From contig NC_134899.1 of the NCBI RefSeq assembly GCF_041734735.1, positions 3,321,149-3,385,148 of the forward strand: 64,000 bases of DNA. Direction: 5' to 3'. The position numbers were made by a program, and so were the translations under genes. The stretch comes from Babylonia areolata. Lineage: Eukaryota > Mollusca > Gastropoda > Neogastropoda > Buccinidae. The notes below the pieces were generated by a model. That model did not search any database. It saw only the letters and a program-made list of their open reading frames with translations, and had not been told where the DNA came from. Positions within the stretch are counted from its first letter, which is position 1. Each line of letters begins with the position of its first letter. Shown here in pieces: positions 48,501-61,500 of this stretch.

Positions 48501-50110
48501 CCTTACTCTGCCCAGGTGTGAATGGGTAGCTGACTCTGGCTGGGAGGGTTAAAACGGCATCAGGAGAGCCCTGCATTCCTATGCCAAGCCCCAGTCCCTA
48601 GTCACAGTGGAAATGAATTCACAGCCTGCATGGCTGTAAAGGAGTGCGGAACCTTGAACTCATTCTACCCAACAGCTACATGTCTGCTACAACTCCCCTG
48701 GACCAGCACTATGTAAGACCACTGCAAAATTGGGTTGTTCGCCAAAGAGGTGAAAATCGATGGATAATTGTTATCTGTCAAACAAAGCTTTGTTTTCATT
48801 CTTCTGGAATCCATAAACAGCTCAATTTAAAATGCCAACAGTACCAAGCAAGAATAAACAAAGAAATCAGAATAGAATATTTGTACTTGGTCCACATGGG
48901 ACGTAATCATGGTACGAATGAGTTAACCTTTGATATAAAAACTCTGCTAAAAAAAAGCAAGACAACCTATGTGACTGCTGTGCTCATAAAATGACGGTTT
49001 GACCTCACCTGGTCAGCCCGTGACCCCACCGGCACAAAGACGATTGGGTGTGGCAAGCTGGGGTCTTTCTTTGGGTTCAGGTCCATCATCAAACGAGAAA
49101 AACTTGCTTTCGTCTGCAGTGAAAACAGCAAGTTATCAAACACAAACTAAATGAGAAAATAAAAAGAAAAGTAAATCTATCTTCAAGCATTGTGCATGCA
49201 AGTTAAGCATCCTCGATGATGGTGAAATCTTTTTTTCGAGAAATGAAAACCAAACTAACAAAAAGAACAAAGAAATACTACTGTTTATTTGATCTATTAA
49301 CCTTTGACAAAGTTTAGTTTAGTAACCTTTGATTAAGTCAAAATCATTACGTTTGAAACCATTTGCAAGCAAACACCATCCTAATTATTGCCATTTTCTG
49401 GTAAGGACCAGCAGATGGGGTGGACATTTTAAAGAGTCTTACACTGCAACATAAAGAACACATGTTGAGAAGAAAATGTCTCATCGTAGTATAGAATTAT
49501 AGTATACAGCACATTTACCTGAAAATAGTCTTGAAACAACTTATGTTGAGAAACTGACCAAGATGGAAGAAGCAGAAGCAGCAGAAGTAGAAGCAGGAAC
49601 ATAAGTAGAAAAAAAGAAATAGAAGCAGAAGAAGCAAAAACTGATGTAAGAAAAGAAAAAAGAGAAGAGAAGATTGATTCAAGTTTGAAAAAAAAGAGAG
49701 AAAAGGAATAAAAACAAAAACAAAAAACAAAACAAAAAACAAACACGTAGGCAACTGACATACATTGGTGGCATCATTAACTCTGTCTGAGAGATCATCG
49801 TTGCTCTCAGTGATGTGGCCATCAGTGATGAAGATGATGCGAGGATGGATGTCGTACTCACCAGATATGGACACAGTGCCACCTGCAAGTGATTGCAGTA
49901 CTCTGCCACAATTGTGGAACAAATGTAAGCATTTATCAGAAACTTCTTTGTGTTAGTTAGTTGTTTCAAGCAATGTTCACATGACAGGGTGATACGTAAC
50001 ATGACCAAAATACTATATTGTTTGTGTGCACCACACACACACAGGCAGACACACACAGTCATATTCACATTCATACACACAAATGAACATATACACACAC
50101 ATGCACGCAC

Positions 50111-50160
<50 letters not shown>

Positions 50161-50286
50161 CGCACAAGATACACATGCACATGCTAAAGACACACATATG
50201 CAAAACACACACACACACACACACACATGCTAAAGACAAACACACACATACAAACAAAAGATACAGATAAAAACATACAGGCAAAA

Positions 50287-50325
<39 letters not shown>

Positions 50326-53300
50326 ACCACTACCACCAATACCAGTTTTACCTTTCCCGTGAAAAGCAGACAGGCACACCACAGTGGCCTCAAAGAAAGG
50401 AGAGCTGCCACCAAACTCAAGTCTGTCTGTACACAAATAACAACTGTACATTGAGGCATGCAGTTTTGGAGAAATGCATTTAGAACAATAGTAACAATAG
50501 TACTAGGAACAAAAAGCCTAAGAAAACAGACATTTCATCATGTTTAATGTGGTGTGTTGGCCGAGTGGTAATGCGTCCACCGAGGAAGACAGAGAATCAG
50601 AGCGCAAAGTCGCCAGTATTTTCTCCCCCTCCATTAGACCTTGAGTGGTGGTCTGGATGCTAGCCATTCGGATGAGACAATAAACCAAGGTCCCATGTGC
50701 GGCATGCACTAAGTGCACACAAAAGAACCCATGGCAACAAAAGGATTGTCCCTGGCAAAACTCTGTCAAAAACATGCACTTCGATAGGAAAACAAATAAA
50801 ACTGCAGACAGAAAAAAATACAAAAAAGATGGGTGGTGCTCTCAGCGTGGTGACGTGCTCTCCCTGGGGAGAGCAGCCCAAACTACACACTGAGAAATCT
50901 GTTGTGACAAAAAAAAAGGTAATACAATACAATGTTTAATGTGCATATAATCTTGCAATGATGAGTAATTAAGTGCAGGGTTTTGTGGTTCTTTGCGCTG
51001 AACTGAACTTTTTGTCAGAATGATTCAATACAATACAATATGATACAATACAATACAAAACAATACAGTTTCAGTATATAATTTGATATAATACAATACA
51101 ATGCAAAAGTTTCCGTATACAATCCAATCCAATCCAGTACAGTTTTAGTTTCAAGGAGGTGACAAAGTGTGCAGACGGATTTATATACGCTGCACCATAT
51201 CTGCCATAAAAAAAAAAAAAAGACAGCAGATGCCTGACCTTGGCAAGGTCAACACAATACAATCTGACTTTATCCATTCCTCAAGGGGGAAATTTTTGTG
51301 TCCAGTAACACATCGCTAAGAATTACATATAACACAATAATGACAACATAAATGCACACATTTTGTTTTTTTGAACCACATATATGAGCTGCAACAAACT
51401 TTAAGAAACAAGATATCTCTCTATATTTCGTCACACACAAACTCACTCGCACACAAACACATACACACATGTTTATGTGTATGTATGTGTGTGTGTGTGC
51501 ATGGGATTCAAACTCATACTCTTCTCAATGCCTCTGTGTGTGGTGGTGGTGGTGGTGGTGGTGTGCAACTTCCATTATATAAAACATTCTCTTTTCTGAC
51601 GGTGTTTACAAAAGAAATGCAGCATGATTATCAATACATTTTCCCTGTTATCTTCAGTAGTCAGGGAGACTTCACTGAACAAAGATCACAAAGTAATGAT
51701 TTTTTTCCATTCTTCTGGAAACTTCCTCAGCATACAGCAAAGTAAATGGAAGACAGGACTGAACTGAGACCTGCACACTGTGACACCTTGGAACTGACAC
51801 TGAAACATTCATCACATGTAGTGCACATCACAGGGGCCAGTCAACACTCTGAACTTGAGGAGGGTGGCAGAGTGGTTAAGGTGCTCATTTGCTAGTACAC
51901 AGAGTGCCTGAGGGTTTGGGTTCCAATTCCATTCTCACCCCTTCTCCAAAGTTTGAACTGAGCATCTAGTCATTTGGATGAGACGATAAACTGAGGTCGT
52001 ATGAGCATCATGCACTTGGCACACTGATTTGGATGAGACAATAAACTGAGGTCGTATGAGCATCATGCACTTGGCACACTGATTTGGATGAGACAATAAA
52101 CTGAGGTCTTATGAGCATCATGCACTTGGCACACTGAACCCATGGCAACAAAAGTATTGTCCTCGTCTCCACTCTGGGAGGGAAGCCATTATTGTCGTTA
52201 GTAGGGGACTTAGCAGGTGGTGTCCTAAGTACATTAAAACAGAACAGGCACCACTGAACACCACCGAAGTGACTCAGCAGCAGTGCAGGGCCTCCTCTGG
52301 TGTGTGGCTTCCTGGCGACCTAACATCGATGGTTCCCTGTGGACTGCCGACGCTGAAACTGCGACGGACGAACCCGGGTGTGGCTGTGTATGGGGGAATC
52401 TAAATGAGCGGCGTGGGAGTAATGCCACTGAAACGGTGCAGATGATGGGGCAGCAAAAAAAAAAGAAGAAAAAAATATTGTCCTCTGGCAAAATTATGTA
52501 GAAGAAATCCACTCGCACAGGTACACAACTATATACATGCAAGCACTCTAGGACTGACTAAGCGTATTTGGTTAGGCTCCTGGTCAGACATACGCCTAGC
52601 AGATGTGGTGTAGAGTATATGGATTTGTCCTCATGCAGTGACACTTCCCTAAGCAACTGAAAGTGACACAGAAAACTGGGGACTCACCAACGGTGTCCCT
52701 GGCAAGGGAGAAGTCAATGGTGAGGGGCAGTGCGATGCGTGCACGCCCTCCAAACGTGACCAGTCCGATGTTCTCCTCCACCTCACTGGCCATGTCTTCC
52801 ACACCTGAACACCGCAATGTCACACAATACACACCTGAACACCGCAATGTCACACAATACACACCTGAACACAACACAATACACACCTGAACATTGCAAT
52901 GTAGCACAATACTCACCTGAACACCTTGATGTCACACATTACACACCTGAATACCGCAATGTCACAAAATATATACCTGAATACCGCAATGTCACACAAT
53001 ATACACCTGAACATCACAATGTCACACAATATACACCTGAACACCGTATGTCACACAATATACACCTGAACACTGCAATATCACATAATATACACCTGAA
53101 CACCGTATGTCACACAATATACACCTGAACATCGCAATGTCACACAATATACACCTGAACACCGTATGTCACACAATATACACCTGAACATCGCAATGTC
53201 ACACAATATACACCTGAACACCGTATGTCACACAATATACACCTGAACATCGCAAAGTCACACAATATACACCTGAACACTGCAATGTCACACAATATAC

Positions 53301-56300
53301 ACCTCAAGACCGTATGTCACACAATATACACCTGAACACTGCAATGTCACACAATACACACCTGAACACAACACAATACATACCTGAACATCGTAGTATA
53401 ATACACACCTGAACACCTAGATGTCACACAATATACACCTGAATACCGCAATGTCACACAATACACACATGAACACCGTATATCACACAATATACACCTG
53501 AACACCGCAATGTCGCACAATATACACCTGAACACTGTATGTCACAATTCACAATGAAAAATATAGTTATGTAATGCTATAATTAACTATAAACAAACCA
53601 CAATTCACAATGAAAAATATAGTTATGTAATGCTATAATTAACTATAAACAAACCACAATTCACAATGAAAAATATAGTTATGTAATGCTATAATTAACT
53701 ATAAACAAACCACAATTCACAATGAAAAATATAGTTATGTAATGCTATAATTAACTATACACAAACCACAATTCACAATGAAAAATATAGTTATGTAATG
53801 CTATAATTAACTATAAACAAACCACAATTCACAATGAAAAATATAGTTATGTAATGCTACAATTAACTGTAAACAAACCACAATTCACAATGAAAAATAT
53901 AGTTATGTAATGCTATAATTAACTGTAAACAAACCACAATTCACAATGAAAAATATAGTTATGTAATGCTATAATTAACTATAAACAAACCACAATTCAC
54001 AATGAAAAATATAGTTATGTAATGCTATAATTAACTATACACAAACCACAATTCACAATGAAAAATATAGTTATATAATGCTATAATTAACTATACACAA
54101 ACCACAATTCACAATGAAAAATATAGTTATGTAATGCTATAATTAACTATAAACAAACCACAATTCACAATGAAAAATATAGTTATGTAATGCTATAATT
54201 AACTATAAACAAACCACAATTCACAATGAAAAATATAGTTATGTAATGCTATAATCAACTATAAACAAACCACAATTCACAATGAAAAATACAGTTATAT
54301 AATGCTATAATCAACTATAAACAAACCACAATTCACAATGAAAAATATAGTTATGTAATGCTATAATTAACTATAAACAAACCACAATTCACAATGAAAA
54401 ATATAGTTATGTAATGCTATAACTACAATAAGACATGAACCTCCCGCCTCCCAGAAAAGAGTGTAATTGCACTTCAAACCCATTTTCAACTCACCCTTTA
54501 AAGCCAGCACTCCAATGACCAATTCAGCCATTCGAACCACATGAAGCTTTCTTAGCTAACTGGTGCTGCGTCATGTTATTACCGTTAATGAATGCCATGG
54601 CAGTGTCGATCATCTGCTGCCTGGCGTTTCCCTGAAGCATGCTTTCCGACGTGTCCAAGCACAGAACTGTGTCATAGGATTTTGCCTTGGGAGGAGGATT
54701 CAGTACTGGAAAAAAAAAAAAAAAAAATCACCCAACCAACCAACAATAAAAATGTTTATCAATCGTCCAGTTTTTTCTCTCACCGTTGCACTGAAAGGTT
54801 ATAATGAAACCTCTTCATTACCAATGGTTCCATCACACACTCTGCGCACAATTTCAATACAGCAAGATACACTAAGTAATATAGTATATACTAAACAATA
54901 CATAGAGCAGTACACTAAACAATACTACACAGAACAGCCACAGTGTGCTGCAGTGAAAACGGGCAAGGTGCAAGGGTATTTCTCTTTCATGACACAAGGG
55001 TGGTCTCATGCCGCTCTTGCTGATGATTTTCAGGTGTTTCTTCCCCCAATGGTAGGTCGACTGCGCATTCCCAATCTTTGGCACCTTCAAGCAGCCCCAG
55101 TTTCCAAGCTTTGGATGTTACAGCTGTTCCTGGCCAGACTTTATTGCCATCTACAGACAGGAACTCTACTGGAACTTCTGGTGGTACTCCTTGAACAGTG
55201 CTCACCACGTATGCAATTTCTTTTAGCACTTGGTTGTGCCTCCATGTGTACCGTCCCTGGCTCAACGCCGCTTTGCATGAGCTGAGGACATGTTCCACTG
55301 TTTGTTTGCCATGGCAGAGTGGGCATGCAGGGTCCTCTGCTTTCCCACATTTCACCAAGTTTATATTTGAGGGAAGGAGGTCATAGACAGATCTTAGGAT
55401 GAAACTGACCCTCAGAGGGGCCATGTTCCACATGTCGCTCCAGCTGAGGCTCCTTTGGAGTGCATTTTCCCATGTTGTCCACTGCCCCTGCAGGCCTTGC
55501 TGGACTGCCTTCTGGCCTCTTTTATCATCCTCTTCCTTCTTGATCACCTGTATGATCATGTCTCGTTTTGCTGTCCCACTTGCCTTGGACCACCATTCCA
55601 TCTTTGTCGATCCCAGGCCCTGTCTGTTGGTTTGGGTGTGTCCTATTACTTCCTTCGTCTTGTGCAGTAAATTATGCTCTCTGACTTGTCATTGCACTAC
55701 TGGTGGTTATTTTTTATCAACTGTCTCTTAAAGAGAACAAGCAGAAATTTGGAAGGGACTAGTAGATTTCTTTTTTTACCTACATCTTTTTTTTTTTTTT
55801 ACCTACTTCACACTAAAAAAGAACCCAAGGCAAAGAGAACATTGTCCTCTGGCAAAACTGTCGAAAAAATTCACTCAAACAGGTACACAAATATTATACA
55901 CATATACTCAAGGCCTGATTAATAACCTTGGGTTCTGTTGATGGTCAAGCATCTGCCTGGCAGATATGGTACAGCATGTATGGATTTGTCCAAACACAGT
56001 GGCACCTCCTTGAGAGACTGAAACTGAAAGTGAAAGTGTACCTGGAGCGCGGGCTTGGTCCACAGCTTCCTGGAGACGACGAGACTCTGTGTCACCGCCA
56101 TGAACACGGATGTTCATGCTCCGTATTCCTGAAAATGGGCAGATGAAACATGGTTACATGTAAAAGAAAGAAAACAAAAGAAAAAAAGACATGCATTGTT
56201 TCAGAGTATCAATCAATCAATCATCAGAAATATATCAATGTGTGTGTGTGTGTGTGTGTGTGCATGCACGTACAAGCATGTGTGTGAGTGTGTTCTGTAC

Positions 56301-57471
56301 AGAAAGAAAAACAGAGAGAGAGATAAGGATACGGGTGAATTATTCAATAAGGCCATGGCCCCTCATGAAGGGGATACAGTGAACACAACAACAGAGGCAT
56401 ACTACCAACAATACACATCAGTAAATGTTCAACTGCAAGCTGAAAATACACAAAAATTAATAATTAACTTTATAATGCATTGCGTTTTTTAAACGCTTTA
56501 CACAAGTAAACAGCAAACTGTTTTTTTAATGGTTTCATTTGTCGATGACATCAGCAAAACAAGTCCAAATGAAGATGGGCGTGTGTAATATTTTTGTGGA
56601 ATTAACTAAGATCTAAGGTCTTCCAAAGCAGGGCAGCATAACACAAGGTGAAGTTCAGTTTCTTCAGCACATCTACATAATGGACAAATAAGATCACAGA
56701 CACTGAACTTACGATAACGAAGACAATGCAGTAAGATGTCAGAAATCCCTGATCTGAACCTTGTCGTGATGTATTTTAAATGCCTATCCATTTTCATTGA
56801 TAAATAAATTGGAATAGAATGCATATAACTGAACTGCTTATAAAACCTGAAACGACTGCTTTCTTGAACATGATATGACCATTCTTGCCATCTACAATCA
56901 ATTAATCTTGTACAAAACATGCGAATAAATCCATTTATGTTGCCTACCCCCTGCTGTAACCAAACATAAAAAACCACCAGTTCATTTAATCTAACCCTAA
57001 CCTTTGACACCCAGTTTACCTTACCCCTAGAGTCTAGATCATATAACATACAATGAGCTTTTTCGGTAGCCTTCAATTTTCCATTTGTGTTATTTTTAAC
57101 CAATAACTAAAACATTTTACTGCGGAATAGATTGGATACCTATTTGTCTCACCATAGATTAAATCATTTGGTGTTTTCATTGTGACTCCAAGAAATTTTT
57201 TTTAGTGCAAATAGATGGACATTCTCACAGCAAGTAGCAGCATTAGAAAGACCCCAAATCTCTGCTCCATACTGAACAATGGGCTGTACTTGGGAGTCAA
57301 ACAGTTTCATAAATAGGTCTAAAGACTGATTTTCTACACTTGACAGTTTTTGCATAATACAGAGTAATGTGTGCTTGGCTCTACTTGCAAGATCTTTACA
57401 AGCAACCGTGAAATTCAATTTAGTTGAAAGATATATATCTAGGTATTTATATACATTCACTACAGGCAGAC

Positions 57472-57518
<47 letters not shown>

Positions 57519-58498
57519 AACAGAAAGAGAGAAACAGAGAGAGGGAGGTACAGAGGTAGTGAGAGATAAAGAGATAAAGATAGGGGGGAAAAAATGGAAT
57601 GAAAGAAGAATGGTATGGTACTATGACAAAAAACAAACAAAAAACCCAAACAAACAAACAAAAAACCCAAACAAACAAAAAACAACAAAACCAATAACAA
57701 TAAAAAAAAAAAAAAAAAAGCAAAAGCAAAACAAAACAAAAAATCATTAACATCAAACAACAATAAAAAAAAAATGAATGTTCTACTGTACTGAGCATTA
57801 AACCTCTGCAATATCAGTTAGCATCTTGAAATTAAAAAATAAAAACCATTCATATGACGCTCAGCAAACGGTTACAAAAAAATTCTTGCCTTTAAACTCT
57901 GGCATTAGAACAATACATGTTTGCTAGATATAAGATCTCCACAATTATAATCACTGCCAGGATAATAAAAACCTGTGCTGGCGCAAATACACATATGAAG
58001 GGTCACTTCATAAAGCAGATATATTTCATAAAATGGAATAGAAAAAAACAACAACAAAAAACGAATCAAAACATGATTACAATCATACAGGCTGCATACG
58101 GTCCACAACTTGCCACACAGTGAACATCCCCAACAATCAAAGCGTGCAAATTCCCGAACAGTGCTTTTTTTGTTTTGTTCTGTTGCTTTCTCCTTCTGGG
58201 TGTGTCTCTAGGTAGTTATGATGAGGAGACTGCCCAGTGGAGAACTGCACCCTGCTTTATTTTTAGACTTCAGATTTTTCCAGTTTTAGAGGCCATGCAT
58301 GTGCCAAAGCACCAGTTGAACTTGCCTCTAATTATAGTACTTTTACAACATGTGGTACAGGTGTAGCACTGGAAATGAGCAACAACAACAAAAAGATAGC
58401 TAAACTTTCTGTTGAACAAATTACTGAAACTGCAGCAGATAAAGAAACACACACACACACACACACGCACACACACACTAAGCTTTCACCACACACAT

Positions 58499-58562
<64 letters not shown>

Positions 58563-61500
58563 TCAACTAAAACTAAGCTCTCACCAGGATTTCTGTGACT
58601 GCCCCTTCTGCAAAAAACACAAAAGTTGCATGATGAAAACAACATCATGAAAACACATCTCAAGATTCAAAGGATGGAAAACAAACAACCAATTTTGATG
58701 ATGCAAATTCTGCAAACATTTTGGACAGAGTAACAGACTGTGATGGGTGTTTCAAAATGCTTCACGAAAAAATTGCAAAATGCTAAACACTATCATCACG
58801 ATCCATATCATCTTCTATCAATGTTCTCATGAACATAGAATGATTTCATTTCATGATGAACACAGAATGAGTCTGGGATTCAGATCTGTGAACAAATGAC
58901 CCACTTTTAACTTCAGACTTTGTTGTTGTTTTTTCTTTTTTCTTTTTCTGGAGGACTTTTATCTGACAGAATTCTTTATAGAAATGCACTGATCAATAAT
59001 CAATGGCAAAATATCTTGAATACTTTGTTATGCACATGCACACTATATCATTTGCAGGTATCTGGGCTTTGGCACACAGCTGACAGACCTGGAGGAATCT
59101 GGTGAACAGTTCTTTTGTGCAGTGCCCCAGTGACTCTTCACAGAGTGAAGGAAAAAGTAGGAACATTGGACTGAATTATTTTGTAAATTTCAATGGAGCA
59201 GATGGGACAGATCAATATCCACAAAAGGCAACTGTGCAAATGTAATTCTAGAATCAATTGCAGAAGCAGGTACAAGATACAGGAATATTTTGTCATACCT
59301 GAAAGAGAAACTGTTGATAAACTCGCTGATAAAAAGGTGACATATCAAAAAGCACATGCATTATCCCCTGAGACATACAATAAAAAACATGAATCAGTTT
59401 TCCTTTTACTTCTCCCCAAATATGTTTTTACATATTTTCCCACCAGTTAGGCTGCTACATTCCATTTTCCAGTATGTGCAAGCTGGGTACGTTTCTATTT
59501 TCAAAATGTTAAAAAAAAGAAAAGAAAAAAAGAATGATCTTACATTCCATTTTCAGGTATGTGCAAGCTGGATACGTTTCTATTTTCAAAATGTTGAAAA
59601 AAGAAAAAGAAAAAAGAAAAGAAAAAAGGAATGATCTTTGACATATGTACTTATTTTTGTACATATGCATACATACAGTGGAGTGATGGCCTAGAGGTAA
59701 CGCGTCCGCCTAGGAAGCGAGAAACTCTGAGGGCGCTGGTTCGAATCACGGCTCAGCCGCCGATATTTTCTCCCCCTCCATTAGACCATGAGTGGTGGTC
59801 TGGACGCTAGTCATTCGGATGAGACGATAAACCGAGGTCCTGTGTGCAGCATGCACTTAGTGCACGTAAAAGAACCCACGGCAACAAAAGAGTTGTTCCT
59901 GGCAAAATTCTGTAGAAAAATCCACTTCGACAGGAAAAACAAATAAAACCTGCATGCAGGAAAAAGTAAAAAAAAAAAAGGATGGCGCTGTAGTGTAGCG
60001 ACGCGCTCTCCCTGGGGAGAGCAGCCCGAATTTCACACAGAGAAATCTGTTGTGATAAAAAGGAATACAGATACAAAGGGGTTACAGTCTGGCTTGGGAG
60101 ATCAGAAACACTGATCTCCACCCTCAGCCCAGCAGGCACCGGTGCTGCCAAGACTTGAACCCTGCACCCTCTGACTACAAGACCAGTGCTTGGACTGTGC
60201 TGCTATAGTGCCCATCTGTTTCATCTGCCATTGTGAAGGATGAACAGGCATGCTGGTGGTTTTCTCCTGCAAAGTACTTGCCTGTCACTGTGTGTAGTTT
60301 CCTTTGGGCGGGCATCTCGAGCCCTACTGCTGGAGGCATGTGTCCTGTGAAAACAAAAGAAATGTTGGTGTTCCATTTCTCCTGCTGATCTATCTCTCTC
60401 TTCTTTTTTTTTCTTTGAGAGAAATTGCCTTTCAAGTGAAGTTTGAGCACATGAAAATACCACTGGAAAAAAACAACTACCAACCATGGTCTTTAATGTC
60501 AGTCATTAAATTGTACGCATCAACCACTGTAGTAACTTCATCACTTTCACTGAAGTAACTAACACACACACACACGCAAGGACACACACACTGAACAAGT
60601 CTTCGTGTTCCTTAATAATAATCATAATAACAATAATAATAATAATAATAATAAAGGACATTTGTTGAGCGCTTTCCCCCCATAAAAAGAGCTGACAACG
60701 CTTTACAATAAACATCACACACACACACACACACACGCGCGCACGCAATAACTCACAAAAGAAAGAAGAAGAAAAATAATGATTTAGCACACAATAATAT
60801 AAAACAGATTCAGAGACTACATGTATTACATAATTACACACACACACAAACACACACACACCGAAAGAGAGAGAGAGTTTGCATGGCTTATAACTGAAAA
60901 GGTATGGATAGGCGTTTTCAAAAAGATGTGTTTTCAGACCAGTTTTGAAAGATTGAAATGATTGAGAGTGGCGAAGATCGTGAGGTAAACTGTTCCAGAC
61001 ATGTGGAGCTGAATAAGAAAAGGAAGAATCACCGAAGGATTGGGCTTTAACATGGGGAGCAAGTAGCCGCCTTGAATCGGAAGATGATCTGAGTTGTTGA
61101 CCGGGTGTGTAGGTTTGAATCAATTCTCTCAGATACTGAGGAGCAGCACCCAAAATGGAGTTGAAGGTGAGAATTGCAACTTTGTACTGAGTGCAGGCAG
61201 AAACTGGTAACCAGTGGAGAGAATGCAGAAGATGAATGATATTGTCAGTCTTTTTGGTTCTAAAGATTAATCTTGCTCCTGCGTTTTGAACTCTCTGGAG
61301 TTTTTGTATCAAGTATATAGGACAACCAGTGAGGAGTGAGTTGCAGTAATCTAGTCTAGACAAGACAAGACAGCACACCAGAATTTGTGTTGCTTGAGTA
61401 GTAAGGATATGTCGGATGGAAATGATCTTTCGAATTTTAAAGTATGCAGCCTTGCAGAGACTGTTTACGTGTTTCTTCATTGTGAGGTTTGAATCAAACG

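Noticed and set aside
54980-55670. Host gene with a zinc knuckle, given the clean 200-codon frame
   Set aside because: The CPLC...H...C and GRYTWRHNQVL pattern is that of LINE C-terminal regions, and the piece lies within an intron of the main gene with no splice context.
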